Shown: in pieces, positions 30,967 to 40,450 of the stretch
Position numbering within the stretch: the stretch's first letter is position 1
How the letters are laid out: each line of letters starts with the position of its first letter
Assembly (NCBI RefSeq): GCF_003010955.1
Contig: NZ_PGGO01000034.1
Location: 1 to 41,584 of the forward strand
From: Phyllobacterium brassicacearum
Lineage (GTDB): Bacteria > Pseudomonadota > Alphaproteobacteria > Rhizobiales > Rhizobiaceae
DNA length: 41,584 bases
Direction of reading: 5' to 3'
Made by a program: the position numbers and the translations under genes
The notes under the pieces: generated by a model
What the model saw: the letters and a program-made list of their open reading frames with translations, nothing else
Databases searched by the model: none
Told to the model about the DNA's origin: nothing

Positions 30967-31860
30967 ATGGTGCGAGAGAACGTCAGCGATCTGATGGCCT
31001 TCATCGCTGTCGCACAGGAAGGCAGTTTTACACGGGCGGCAGTCCGGCTGGGCGTCTCCCAACCGGCCCTCAGCAAGACAATCAGGACGCTGGAAGAGCG
31101 GCTTGGCTTGCGTCTGCTCAGTCGCACCACCCGAAGTGTGGCGCCCACAGAAGCCGGAGAGCGTCTGCTTCGGAGCATCGAGCCGCATTTCGCGGGTATC
31201 GAAGGCAGCCTGTCCGCGCTGACCGAGCTAAGGGACAAGCCGTCCGGCATCGTTCGGATCACGGCAACGCAACATGCGGCGGATACGGTGATGTGGCCGC
31301 GCTTGTCCAAGGTCATGCTTAACTATCCCGACATCACGGTCGAGTTGGTCTCTGACGAGGGCTTAGCAAACATTGTGAGCGAGCGTTTCGATGCCGGTGT
31401 TCGAGTCGGCGAGTACGTCGAGAAGGACATGATTGCCGTTCGGATCGGTCCCGCGATGCGCCAGGCCATTGTTGCATCACCGGGTTATTTCAAAGAACGG
31501 CCAGCGCCCCAGCATCCTGAAGAGCTAACCGGCCACCGCTGCATCAACTTGCGCCGTGTAACGCGCGGCGGATATTTCCCGTGGGAGTTCGAAAAGCGCG
31601 GACGCGAAATCAACGTCCGTGTCGAGGGCCAACTGGCGGTGAGCAGTCTTGAGCTTGCAAGGCGCGCTGCCCTGGATGGTTTGGGCGTGGCATATCTGCC
31701 CGATGATATGGTGCAGGATGACCTGACAAAGAAACGGCTGGTGCGAGTGCTGGAGGATTGGTGCGAACCGTTCCCCGGCTATCACCTGTACTATCCGAGC
31801 AGCAGGCAGCACGCTCCCGCCTTCGCAGTCGTGCTTGAGGCACTTCGCTTCCGCGGCTGA
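30967..31860 (+). CDS. LysR-family transcriptional regulator (copy 1)
   Basis: A 297-aa LysR regulator. The HTH reads DLMAFIAVAQEGSFTRAAVRLGVSQPALSKTIRTLEERLGLRLLSRTTRSVAPTEAG. The C-terminal effector-binding domain runs from IVRITATQHAADTV to the end and has the YlpddmV-type tail seen in the group near YhjC/PgrR. It is divergent from the hydrolase operon, which it probably controls in response to an unknown ligand. CAGGAG lies 6 bases before the ATG. Copy 2 differs by one residue near the C-terminus (Ala here, Val there). Confidence 0.9.
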   Translation: MVRENVSDLMAFIAVAQEGSFTRAAVRLGVSQPALSKTIRTLEERLGLRLLSRTTRSVAPTEAGERLLRSIEPHFAGIEGSLSALTELRDKPSGIVRITATQHAADTVMWPRLSKVMLNYPDITVELVSDEGLANIVSERFDAGVRVGEYVEKDMIAVRIGPAMRQAIVASPGYFKERPAPQHPEELTGHRCINLRRVTRGGYFPWEFEKRGREINVRVEGQLAVSSLELARRAALDGLGVAYLPDDMVQDDLTKKRLVRVLEDWCEPFPGYHLYYPSSRQHAPAFAVVLEALRFRG

Positions 31861-32173
31861 AAATCGCGAGTACCCGCGTGGGGCCAACTCACGATGATGC
31901 TCGCACTGACCTGACGGACCGCCTTTGAGGATCGAAGCTGCTTGTCCGCTATCGGCAAAGGCTGCCCGACGGCTTTGCGCCCCCAAATCGGTCATTTATG
32001 GGGTCTCCGTCCGTCCCTATAAGCGGACACCGTAGCTCATCGTGCGCCACCTTCTGTTATAAGTTTTAATGCTCATCAACCTGCGTCGTGGTCATCGCGC
32101 GGCCTCGATTTGGAGGAAGCTCAGTTTCGAATCTTCGCTATTTGGTACATTCCTTCTCGCCCAGACAATGCGT

Positions 32174-32713
32174 TCAGACGATCCGTTCGATGGTCAGGGG
32201 AACCGTCCCGCGCACAAGCAACGGCTCGAAATCGTCGAAGCGGCCGAGCCGGATCAGCCCACCGGAATAGCTGTAGCCGGCGTAGAACATCGCCAGATTG
32301 CCCCACGGCGAGAAGTAGCAGAGGTCGCCTGGCGCCTCGTTGCCGAATGGACCACTCGCGTCCTCCGTCAGCTTACGGGGGAGATAAGCGATCTTCTCGT
32401 TGCCGGCATAATTTTCGATGGTCAGTTCTAGGGGTAGCATGGATGCGAAATCGCGCGCCGACGGGTTGTCGTAAAGCGTTGCCGTCAGGCTATGACCGTT
32501 GAACATCATTCGAATTTTCATGTCGGTTGGCTCCTGACTTGCCGGATCGTTTTTTTGTTGGGCGAACGCCAGCCAGGGCATGGTGGCGGTGACCAGTATC
32601 GCTCCAAGGATAGAGCGGCGGAGCGGAGAAAAACCGTGCGCACCGGGCGCAGACAAGGTTTCGCTTACTGACATTGTGGCTGCATCGCCAAACTGGCTTT
32701 GTCTTTTGCTCAT
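32174..32713 (-). CDS. Exported cyclophilin-like fold protein (copy 2)
   Basis: Second copy of the 179-aa exported cyclophilin-like protein, with the same signal peptide, same fold segments and the same ATGA overlap with the MFS gene. Two residues near the C-terminus differ from copy 1 (LLVRGTV instead of FLVRGTF). These changes lie in the diverged left margin of the repeat, so the copies are close to but not exactly equal in product. Confidence 0.85.
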   Translation of the reverse strand: MSKRQSQFGDAATMSVSETLSAPGAHGFSPLRRSILGAILVTATMPWLAFAQQKNDPASQEPTDMKIRMMFNGHSLTATLYDNPSARDFASMLPLELTIENYAGNEKIAYLPRKLTEDASGPFGNEAPGDLCYFSPWGNLAMFYAGYSYSGGLIRLGRFDDFEPLLVRGTVPLTIERIV

Positions 32714-33939
32714 GATAGATGCTTCCTTGAAGACGTTGGCGTGGCCGTGCGTGATCTGTCGTGACGCGCCAGCACCACAGCCGCGATAGTGCAGGTGAAA
32801 AGCACGATCGCGCCGAATCCGAATGCGATCTGATAACCGCCATTGTCGAACAGCAGACCGCCGGAGGCTGCACCGGCTGTGATAGCGAGTTGCACGACAG
32901 CCACCATCAGGCCTCCTCCCGCTTCTGCATCGTCCGGCAGTGCTTCGCTCAACCAGCTCCACCAGCCGACTGGCGCGGCGGTGCCGATCAGGCCCCAAAG
33001 CGCCAGCAACCCGGCAGTGGTACCTAACGACGATCCGAATACGACCAGGCCAATCGCGAGCGCTGCCATCATCACAGGCATGGCGATCAACGCTTGGTAG
33101 AGGCGCGTACGCAGGACAGAGCCGATAAGGAGGGTTCCGAGCAAACCGGAGACGCCCATTGCCAACAACAGGAGCGATAAGCCGGAAACATTGACGAGCG
33201 TCACGGTTTCCAGGAATGGCCGCAGGTAGGTGAAGAGCGCGAATTGGCCCATGAAGAAAAGTGCGACGGCCGCCATGCCGATCGGCACGCCTGGTCGGCG
33301 TAGGACTTGAAACGCCGCCAGCGGGTTCGCACGGGTCCGGCTGGGCATGGACGGCAACGTTGCGAGGAGCCACACAAAGGTGATCGCAGCGAGCGGCACC
33401 ACGCTGAAGAAGGCGCCGCGCCAACCGATATACTGTCCAAGGAAACTGCCGAGCGGCGCAGCAATCGTTGCTGCCAGTGCATTGCCGCCGTTGAGGATCG
33501 CGAGGCCACGGGGCACGTCTGCAGCCGGCACGAGGCGCATGACTGTCGCCGCTGACATCGACCAGAAGCCGCCGATTACGACGCCGACAAAGGCACGCCC
33601 CGCCATCAGGACCGCATCGTTGGGCGCGAACGCGGTCACGACGCCCGAAATGAGCATCAAAGCTGTGAGCCACAACAACAATTGTCGCCGGTCAAGCTTC
33701 GACGTGAATGCCGCGACGAAGAGGCTGGTGGCGACCGCGAATATACCGGAGATCGCGATGGCCTGCCCCGCCTGACCTTCGGTCAGATACAGGTCGGAGG
33801 CGATTGGCGTCAGCAAGCTGACGGGCATGAATTCCGAAGCGATGAGCGTCGCAACGCACAAGCTAAGGGCGAGGACAGCGCTCCATGACGCCGAGTCTGG
33901 GGCGCTTTCGGTAGTCGCTACCGCGGTTGCGTGGGTCAT
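32710..33939 (-). CDS. MFS efflux transporter, DHA1-type (copy 2)
   Basis: The 409-aa transporter is identical at protein level, and as far as I can see at DNA level, to copy 1. Complete identity over 1.2 kb points to a recent duplication or to homogenisation by recombination. Operon position and overlaps are the same. Confidence 0.9.
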   Translation of the reverse strand: MTHATAVATTESAPDSASWSAVLALSLCVATLIASEFMPVSLLTPIASDLYLTEGQAGQAIAISGIFAVATSLFVAAFTSKLDRRQLLLWLTALMLISGVVTAFAPNDAVLMAGRAFVGVVIGGFWSMSAATVMRLVPAADVPRGLAILNGGNALAATIAAPLGSFLGQYIGWRGAFFSVVPLAAITFVWLLATLPSMPSRTRANPLAAFQVLRRPGVPIGMAAVALFFMGQFALFTYLRPFLETVTLVNVSGLSLLLLAMGVSGLLGTLLIGSVLRTRLYQALIAMPVMMAALAIGLVVFGSSLGTTAGLLALWGLIGTAAPVGWWSWLSEALPDDAEAGGGLMVAVVQLAITAGAASGGLLFDNGGYQIAFGFGAIVLFTCTIAAVVLARHDRSRTATPTSSRKHLS

Positions 33940-34017
33940 TTCATGCCTCTGTATTGGTCGAACAACACGCCAGGCAAGCGGAGGGCCCGCGAGGCGTATC
34001 GTCCGGTTGTATGTTCG

Positions 34018-35073
34018 TTAGGAGCTCAGGTTCCCCCGGAAGAAGGCGGTCAGCTTGTCTAACGGGATCAGGTTGACACGGTCATAGAGATCGACGTGAC
34101 CGGCACCCGGGATGATCACGAGCTCCTTCGGTTCAGAAGCACGCTCGTAGGCGTTTTCGCTGAACTCGATCGAGTGAGCCTGCTCGCCGGCGATGAACAG
34201 CAACGGACGCGGCGAGATCGTCTCGATCTGGGCGAACGGATAGAAGTTCATGAAAGCGGCGTTGCTGCTCAGGGTCGGATGCGTGGTCTGGAGCGGCGTC
34301 TGTCCTTTCGGCGTGAACTCCCCGCGCGGCGTGCGATAAAAATCGTAGAACTCACGCTCGATCGCATTGGAGTCTGCCTTCAGTTCATCAACCGTACCGC
34401 CGGTCAGTTTGATTTCGGCGCCCTGGTACTCTGCGAGGCGCTGCTGTGCGGCGACCTTCAGCATTTCCTTTCGCTGTTCGACCGATACGCCCTTCCGAAG
34501 GCCGTCGCGATTGGCGGCACCCATGTCATACATGCTGACGGTGGCGATCGCTTTCATGCGCGGATCGATCTGCGCTGCGCTGAGGGCGAAGCTGCCGCTC
34601 CCGCAAATGCCGAGCACGCCGATATTGTCCTTGTTGACGAAGGGCTGCGTGCTCAGGAAGTCGACGGCTGCGCTGAAATCATCCGCATAGATTTCGGGAG
34701 CGACGGTATTGCGCGGTTGGCCCTCGCTCTCGCCCCAGAAGGAGAGATCGAACGACAGCGTAACAAAGCCCTGCTCTGCCAGCTTGGTCGCATAGAGGTT
34801 GGCGCTCTGCTCCTTCGTGGCGCCCATCGGGTGGCCTACGACGATCGCCGGAGTCTGGGCGCTCCTGTCGAGGCCCTGGGGCGTGAACAGATTGCCGACG
34901 ACCTTCATGCCGAACTTATTCTCGAAGGTGATCTTTTCGACGACCACGCGGTCGCTCCTGTAAAAGTTGTCAGCGCCGTTGGACAGGTCCTGGGCGAGCG
35001 CGGGGGAAGCGCCGATCGCTAAGCCGGATACCGATCCGAGCATAAGTGCGAGCCCCAAAGCCAATTCCTTCAT
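34018..35073 (-). CDS. Exported alpha/beta hydrolase (copy 2)
   Basis: The 351-aa hydrolase is identical to copy 1, with an intact signal peptide, GICGSG elbow and GAGH motif. Both copies are intact, so the duplication raises gene dose rather than leaving a pseudogene. It is divergent from the second lysR copy. Confidence 0.85.
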   Translation of the reverse strand: MKELALGLALMLGSVSGLAIGASPALAQDLSNGADNFYRSDRVVVEKITFENKFGMKVVGNLFTPQGLDRSAQTPAIVVGHPMGATKEQSANLYATKLAEQGFVTLSFDLSFWGESEGQPRNTVAPEIYADDFSAAVDFLSTQPFVNKDNIGVLGICGSGSFALSAAQIDPRMKAIATVSMYDMGAANRDGLRKGVSVEQRKEMLKVAAQQRLAEYQGAEIKLTGGTVDELKADSNAIEREFYDFYRTPRGEFTPKGQTPLQTTHPTLSSNAAFMNFYPFAQIETISPRPLLFIAGEQAHSIEFSENAYERASEPKELVIIPGAGHVDLYDRVNLIPLDKLTAFFRGNLSS

Positions 35074-35236
35074 GTTCGTTCCTTTCCTTATTCGAACAAG
35101 TCATTGGAGAGGCTGATGGCCGCCTTGGAGTAAGTCTCAGTCGGGACCAGCGCTCTTCACACCTCAAAACTTAAGGGATGCAAACTCATACGATAAGGCG
35201 CTATATAGATCATAAGCTTATAATCAGGAGTTATGA
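35074..35236. promoter_or_regulatory. Divergent promoter/operator between hydrolase and lysR (copy 2)
   Basis: Same sequence as the copy 1 region. The GATCATAAGCTTATAATC near-palindrome is at 35208-35225. Either LysR copy should be able to act on both sites. Confidence 0.5.
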
Positions 35237-36130
35237 ATGGTGCGAGAGAACGTCAGCGATCTGATGGCCTTCATCGCTGTCGCACAGGAAGGCAGTTTTA
35301 CACGGGCGGCAGTCCGGCTGGGCGTCTCCCAACCGGCCCTCAGCAAGACAATCAGGACGCTGGAAGAGCGGCTTGGCTTGCGTCTGCTCAGTCGCACCAC
35401 CCGAAGTGTGGCGCCCACAGAAGCCGGAGAGCGTCTGCTTCGGAGCATCGAGCCGCATTTCGCGGGTATCGAAGGCAGCCTGTCCGCGCTGACCGAGCTA
35501 AGGGACAAGCCGTCCGGCATCGTTCGGATCACGGCAACGCAACATGCGGCGGATACGGTGATGTGGCCGCGCTTGTCCAAGGTCATGCTTAACTATCCCG
35601 ACATCACGGTCGAGTTGGTCTCTGACGAGGGCTTAGCAAACATTGTGAGCGAGCGTTTCGATGCCGGTGTTCGAGTCGGCGAGTACGTCGAGAAGGACAT
35701 GATTGCCGTTCGGATCGGTCCCGCGATGCGCCAGGCCATTGTTGCATCACCGGGTTATTTCAAAGAACGGCCAGCGCCCCAGCATCCTGAAGAGCTAACC
35801 GGCCACCGCTGCATCAACTTGCGCCGTGTAACGCGCGGCGGATATTTCCCGTGGGAGTTCGAAAAGCGCGGACGCGAAATCAACGTCCGTGTCGAGGGCC
35901 AACTGGCGGTGAGCAGTCTTGAGCTTGCAAGGCGCGCTGCCCTGGATGGTTTGGGCGTGGCATATCTGCCCGATGATATGGTGCAGGATGACCTGACAAA
36001 GAAACGGCTGGTGCGAGTGCTGGAGGATTGGTGCGAACCGTTCCCCGGCTATCACCTGTACTATCCGAGCAGCAGGCAGCACGCTCCCGCCTTCGTAGTC
36101 GTGCTTGAGGCACTTCGCTTCCGCGGCTGA
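35237..36130 (+). CDS. LysR-family transcriptional regulator (copy 2)
   Basis: Second copy of the 297-aa LysR regulator, complete, with one residue different from copy 1 (Val for Ala in PAFVVVLEALRF). The HTH is identical, so both should recognise the same operators. The change lies close to the diverged right margin of the repeat. Confidence 0.9.
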   Translation: MVRENVSDLMAFIAVAQEGSFTRAAVRLGVSQPALSKTIRTLEERLGLRLLSRTTRSVAPTEAGERLLRSIEPHFAGIEGSLSALTELRDKPSGIVRITATQHAADTVMWPRLSKVMLNYPDITVELVSDEGLANIVSERFDAGVRVGEYVEKDMIAVRIGPAMRQAIVASPGYFKERPAPQHPEELTGHRCINLRRVTRGGYFPWEFEKRGREINVRVEGQLAVSSLELARRAALDGLGVAYLPDDMVQDDLTKKRLVRVLEDWCEPFPGYHLYYPSSRQHAPAFVVVLEALRFRG

Positions 36131-36470
36131 AAATTGCGAGTACCCGCGTGGGGGCCAACTCACGACGATGCTTGCACTGACCTGACGGACCGCCTTTGAG
36201 GATACCGGTCCCGAAGCTGCTTGTCCGCTATCGGCCCCGGAACTGTAGCTCCAACCCGAGCTTTTTCCCGGCTCTTTTCGTACTGCGGAACGGGTGGCAT
36301 TTAGGTGTCGAGAAACGTGAGACAGTTTCATGGCGATCGTTATGCTCTTGCGCAGTGCGCGCTCAAGGTCTTTCGATCCCGATAACTTTCCCTGCCTCAC
36401 TTCATTTGTGCGACTTTAGGCACTACAATTCCCGTTCTTGATCCATCACGCAGTTTTTCGGGGGAGAACG

Positions 36471-36740
36471 ATGGCTGGAGACAAAGGGCTGACCGCCCTT
36501 GAGAAGCGTATAGTTAAGGCATTGCTGGCCAAAGGTGAACGCAATCAGGATATCCACGCTCTTATCAACTATGAACGGACGCCAACCGTCAATTTTGGTC
36601 GCATTACCACAGTTAAGAAGGATGCGACGCGTCCGGTTCTGACCCATACAGACCATCGTAGTGCACGCCACGGACGGCAGCTTTGCGCCGCATGCACGAA
36701 CCCGCTTCGCGGGGGGTCGCCTGGTTCTGAAATGGCGTGA
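36471..36740 (+). pseudogene. N-terminal fragment of an HTH-containing protein
   Basis: The ATG at 36471 follows GGGGGAGA. The first 55 codons read MAGDKGLTALEKRIVKALLAKG, then NQDIHALINYERTPTVNFGRITTVKKD. This resembles the N-terminal helical domain of larger rhizobial proteins that carry an AlbA-type or ATP-binding domain behind it. After about residue 55 the frame becomes Arg/Ser-rich and unrelated and stops at 36740, so the rest of the gene is lost. The break is followed by the decayed IS91-type integrase. The 340 bases upstream (36131-36470) show no gene. Confidence 0.5.
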
Positions 36741-36812
36741 TATTCATAGGCCTCTGAGCGGGTAGAGGTTGCGATCTGACCATGGAGTTCCCTTCAACGC
36801 GAGGAACTTGCC

Positions 36813-37578
36813 ATGGCTACCTTGTCGACCGATGCTCCGATCACGCCGCTTCGCCAGCGCATGCAGCACGACATGCTGATGCGGGGCCTGGGACCGCATA
36901 CGTAGCACGACTACGTTCGCCATGTCCGGCGCTTCGCCGCATTCCTTGGACGCGCTCCCGACACCGCGACGTCTGAGAACATCCGAAGCTTCCAGCTTTG
37001 TCAGCATGAGAACGGCGTGGGCTCTGCGACCATCAACGGCGCGGTCTCGGCACTGCGCTTCCTGTTCACGGTGACACTGAGGCGGCGGGATCTGGCGCGC
37101 GCGCTGGTGATCACCCGGTATCCGCGCAAGCAGCCGAGGTGCTGAGCGTGGAGGAAGCGGCGCGGCTGCTCGAAGCGGCGCCAGGCATCAAGTACAAGGC
37201 CGCGCTCGGTGTCACCTATGGCGCAGGCCTGCGCGTGTCCGAGGTCGCGCACCTCAAGGTCGACGACATCGACTCGACACGCATGCTGATCCTCGTCGAA
37301 CAGGGCAAGGGACGCAGGACCGCAACGCTATGCTCTCGCCGCAACTGCTGGAACTGCTACGTCTGTGGTGGCGCGAAGGCAAGCGGCGCGGGGTGATGCT
37401 CCCGCATGGCTGGCTGTTCCCGGGGCGCAGCTACACAGCGCCGATCTCGTCGCGGCAACTGCATCGCGCGGTCCAGGAAGCAGCCGAAGTCGCCGGTATC
37501 CGCAAGCGCGTCAGCCCGCACACGCTGCGCCACAGCTTCGCCACCCACCTGCCTGAGCAGGATGTCGATATAGGCTGA
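36813..37578 (+). pseudogene. Decayed IS91-type tyrosine recombinase (integrase)
   Basis: Translating across frames gives a continuous XerC-like integrase: [87 protein letters not shown] and [14 protein letters not shown]. There is an in-frame TAG at 36903-36905, a frameshift near 37135 and another near 37320. The end is cut at DVDI, before the final His and the Tyr. Integrases of this type travel with IS91-family elements. It cannot be functional. Confidence 0.8.
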
Positions 37579-37625
37579 ACCGTTGTCGACGAGCCGTCCA
37601 CAGCATCAGTTCCCCACCTTTGCCT

Positions 37626-39476
37626 ATGATGATAAGCTCAATGGACGGGAAGGGCGAGCGCCCTTATAGTGCTCCCGTATTGGAAGGTCTGCCCTTGCAG
37701 GAAGAAAAACGTAGGCTTGCGGCGATCATGGCCGCCGACGTGGCTGGGTATTCTCGGCTGATGGCGGCCGACGAGTTAGGCACGCTTGGCCGCCTCAAGA
37801 GCCTTCGCGCCGAGGTGATCGAGCCCAAGCTTTTGCAGTTTCATGGCCTCATCGTTGGCTCCGCCGGCGACAGCCTGCTGGTGGAGTTCGCCAGTGCGGT
37901 CAATGCGGTTCTATGCGCGATGGAGGTACAGGCGGGGCTTGCCGAACGAAACGCCAAGTTGCCGGATGACATGCGCATGGTCTTCCGTATTGGCGTCAAT
38001 CTGGGCGATGTGATTCCCGGAGACGGCACGATCCATGGCGACGGAGTGAACATTGCCGCGCGGCTAGAGAAGCTCGCGGATCCCGGCAGCATCTGCATCG
38101 GGCGCAACATCTATGATCAAGTAAAAGGCAAGCTCGTCTGCGCCTACGATGACCTCGGTGAGCAGCGGTTCCACAACATCGCGGAGCCGGTACGTGCATT
38201 TCGCGTTCGCTCGACAAGCGCCGCTCTTGTGGGGTCACGGGCGGCAGACGCGCTGCCGCTACCAGACAAGCCTTCCATCGCCGTGCTGCCCTTCACCAAC
38301 ATGTCCGGCGATCCCGATCAGGAGTATTTCTCCGACGGCATTACCGAAGACATCATCACTGAGCTCAGCCGGTTTCACGAGTTTACCGTTATCGCACGAA
38401 ATTCTTCGTTCCGTTACAAGGGTCTGTTGCCAAGGATCGAGGACGTGGGTCGCGAGCTCGGGGTGAAACATGTCGTCGAGGGCAGCGTCCGCAAAATCGG
38501 CAATCGCGTCCGGGTCACCGCGCAGCTGATCGATGCAACATCCGCCGCGCATATTTGGGCCGAGCGATATGACCGGGGTCTCGATGACATATTCGCAATC
38601 CAGGACGAAGTGACGGAGGCTGTGGTCGCGCGCGTTGCTGAAGGTATCAAAGGAGCGCGCGCTCTCCATGCCCGATCGCGCCCATCGTACTCGGCGACCG
38701 CCTACGACCTCGTGCTGCAGGCTCGTCCCTATCGAACCGCCTATACGGCCGCGGCAAGCAAAACCGCGGCCAGGCTTCTCAGACAGGCAACTGAAATCGA
38801 TCCGAATTTCGCCTTGGCACATGCCAGTTTGGCTTTCGTCCGAACGGGCGAACTCGAGGAAGGCTGGACGGATGATCCCGACGCTGTGCTCGCCGAGGCC
38901 CTGGCAGCGGCGAAACGGGCAGTCGCACTCGATGATTCAGATGGCTACGCGCACGCCAGTCTGGCCTACGTGCTGCTGAGGTACAGCGAATTCGACCACG
39001 CTGAGCACGAAATGGGCATTGCGCTGGATCTCAATCCGAATCATGTCAACATTGTCATGACCGCCGGTTGGGTTGCCATCGTCAACTGCGATCCAGAACG
39101 CGCAATTGAAATGATCAAGCGCGCGCGCCGACTCAATCCCTTGATGGGAGGCTGGGGGTTGTGGACGCTTGGGCAGGCCTATTTGGACGCCAAGCGCTAT
39201 CAAGACGCGTTGGATTCCTTCGCCAAGGTCACGGATCCACCGACGGACATGTTTTTGGAAAGGGCGATTTGCCAAGCCTACTCCGGTCGAGAGGAGGACG
39301 CGCGCGGAAGTCTTCGCAAGTACCTCCAACGTGCCCAAGAGGAGTTGTCCTCGTTTCCCGGTGAAGATTCGGTCGCGTGGCGCGCATTCCTTTTGCGCTA
39401 TTGTACTCGTCGGCGCAGGGAGGTCACGGAGCATTTTATCGAAGGCGCACGCAAGGCGGGGCTGAACGTGGCTTAG
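37626..39476 (+). CDS. Class III adenylate/guanylate cyclase with TolB-like and TPR regions
   Basis: A protein of about 616 aa. Residues of about 28-190 form a class III nucleotide cyclase domain: RRLAAIMAADVAGYSRLM (first metal Asp), GSAGDSLLVEF (second Asp) and HGDGVNIAARLEKLADPG (Asn and Arg that stabilise the transition state), so it looks catalytically complete. Next comes a TolB-like/FlgO-type module (PSIAVLPFTNMSGDPDQEYFSDGITEDIITELSRF, then VARELGV-like and VEGSVRK). Tetratricopeptide repeats run from about residue 370 to the end. This layout is very common in rhizobia, where the trigger is usually unknown. The start is uncertain (ATG at 37626, 37629 or 37641; no clear ribosome site). 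The gene begins only 48 bases after the integrase relic. Confidence 0.8.
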   Translation: MMISSMDGKGERPYSAPVLEGLPLQEEKRRLAAIMAADVAGYSRLMAADELGTLGRLKSLRAEVIEPKLLQFHGLIVGSAGDSLLVEFASAVNAVLCAMEVQAGLAERNAKLPDDMRMVFRIGVNLGDVIPGDGTIHGDGVNIAARLEKLADPGSICIGRNIYDQVKGKLVCAYDDLGEQRFHNIAEPVRAFRVRSTSAALVGSRAADALPLPDKPSIAVLPFTNMSGDPDQEYFSDGITEDIITELSRFHEFTVIARNSSFRYKGLLPRIEDVGRELGVKHVVEGSVRKIGNRVRVTAQLIDATSAAHIWAERYDRGLDDIFAIQDEVTEAVVARVAEGIKGARALHARSRPSYSATAYDLVLQARPYRTAYTAAASKTAARLLRQATEIDPNFALAHASLAFVRTGELEEGWTDDPDAVLAEALAAAKRAVALDDSDGYAHASLAYVLLRYSEFDHAEHEMGIALDLNPNHVNIVMTAGWVAIVNCDPERAIEMIKRARRLNPLMGGWGLWTLGQAYLDAKRYQDALDSFAKVTDPPTDMFLERAICQAYSGREEDARGSLRKYLQRAQEELSSFPGEDSVAWRAFLLRYCTRRRREVTEHFIEGARKAGLNVA

Positions 39477-40014
39477 GCGCCGCGTTGAGCAAAGTTCGCT
39501 TTCAGCTTCAGACCTTGGTCCCACCGGGCTGAAGGTCCGCTATCGTTCTTCGGACGCCAAAAGCCGCCATTCCGCTGCCGGCCCCATCTCGGTCATTCAA
39601 GGGCACTAGCTCAGTGATTGTTCAAGGGCCGCAATGCTGGAAGGTGCATAATGCGTATTTGGCTCAGCTAACGGTGCCAGAGATCAGCTCGGACCAATGG
39701 TTGGTGGCTCATGAGAAAGCTAACTTTGACTTCCCTTCGCCTTGAGTGGAATCGAACCGCACAGGGCGTTTTATGAAGCGCGGTTCCCGATGAGGCCTTA
39801 TGCGATTTCGAAGCACAGATCGGGAACATCAGGGACCGTTTGCACTCAAAGTTGCGACAACCGATAGGGACAAATGTTCCTTTGAGAATGTCGATTCTGC
39901 TCGCCGCATGCTTACAACTAAGCGCCCAGCGAATACGGATGCGATTGGAGGAACTCAGAAAGCCTCTAGAAATCGATCCGAAGCCGACCAAATGGAACTA
40001 GACAGGAGTGGCGA
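39477..40014. other. Region without an intact gene; possible coding relic
   Basis: No intact gene. A stretch at 39777-40001 (+) stays open for 74 codons and reads plausibly (DEALCDFEAQIGNIRDRLHSK, then MSILLAACLQLSAQRIRMRLEELRKPLE). It has no start codon, because a TGA sits directly before it. It may be the tail of a decayed gene. The rest shows only short frames. Confidence 0.35.
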
Positions 40015-40140
40015 GCTCTCGGCTGAAACACACCGCCAGCCAAGCTTTTTGGCCAAGGCATCTGCCACAGCTGATTTCCCGATGTTGGATGAACCTCCGA
40101 TGAGGATACCCCTGAGATTGGTGTCGATTTGTTTGCTCAA
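40015..40140 (-). pseudogene. Truncated P-loop kinase-like fragment
   Basis: The first 36 codons read SKQIDTNLRGILIGGSSNIGKSAVADALAKKLGW, a clear Walker A region (GGSSNIGKS) of a small nucleotide/sugar kinase-like ATPase. Just past residue 40 the sense frame shifts (the alternative frame continues LATPV and stops), and nothing kinase-like follows. The start is a TTG that overlaps the stop of the preceding small ORF (TTGA), as in coupled genes. It is a gene start left after a deletion or frameshift. Confidence 0.55.
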
Positions 40141-40325
40141 CTAGCTGTCCCTTTCCAGGCGAACCCCTCGCAAGGTTTCCACTGCTGATTGCCAAGCGTC
40201 CACAACCTCGCTGTGAAGACAAGCGACTCGTCGTTTTCGTCCGCAATACGCCTTTGAGGCGATTGCCGGTGGAACAAGGGTTCATCTCGAAAGTTGTAAG
40301 TCGACAAGGCTAAGTTAGCCGACAT
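40137..40325 (-). CDS. Small hypothetical protein (62 aa) overlapping the kinase fragment
   Basis: The product begins MSANLALSTYNFRDEPLFHRQSP and ends WTLGNQQWKPCEGFAWKGTAS. Its stop overlaps the TTG of the kinase-like fragment. The sequence looks protein-like (acidic middle IADENDESLVF, aromatic end) rather than random, but the ribosome site is weak and no family is recognised. It may be a real upstream partner of the kinase, now left behind. Confidence 0.35.
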   Translation of the reverse strand: MSANLALSTYNFRDEPLFHRQSPQRRIADENDESLVFTARLWTLGNQQWKPCEGFAWKGTAS

Positions 40326-40450
40326 TACCTGGCAAGTGGACGATTGTCGGAGCAGTCGAAAACCAATTCCGGGTCTTGAGATAAAGGCCTGCGCGTTGCG
40401 TGGTTGCCCCTCGGACGGAAACGCCAGACAAACGACATAGGGAGGTTATC

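Larger units (their letters stand above)
27701..31956. repeat. Tandem duplication, copy 1
   Basis: This is the first unit of a direct repeat offset by 4269-4270 bases. The start CGGCTTTGCGCCCCCAAATC and the end GAAGCTGCTTGTCCGCTATC recur in copy 2. It holds four complete genes: cyclophilin-like, MFS, hydrolase and LysR. By eye, about 18 differences from copy 2 lie in the first 330 bases and about 6 in the last 100. One lies in lysR, and none was noticed in the roughly 3.8 kb between. Confidence 0.9.
31970..36235. repeat. Tandem duplication, copy 2
   Basis: The second unit in the same orientation, separated from copy 1 by 13 bases. Relative to copy 1 it has one extra G near 32100, one extra G near 36153, and an 8-base insertion (ACCGGTCC, about 36203-36210). 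The 313 bases between lysR copy 1 and the next cyclophilin-like gene contain only the repeat junction and no gene. Confidence 0.9.

Noticed and set aside
39735-39830. GGTTCGATTCC on the minus strand resembling a tRNA T-loop
   Set aside because: The flanking T-stem does not pair well and no anticodon arm, D-arm or acceptor stem could be built.
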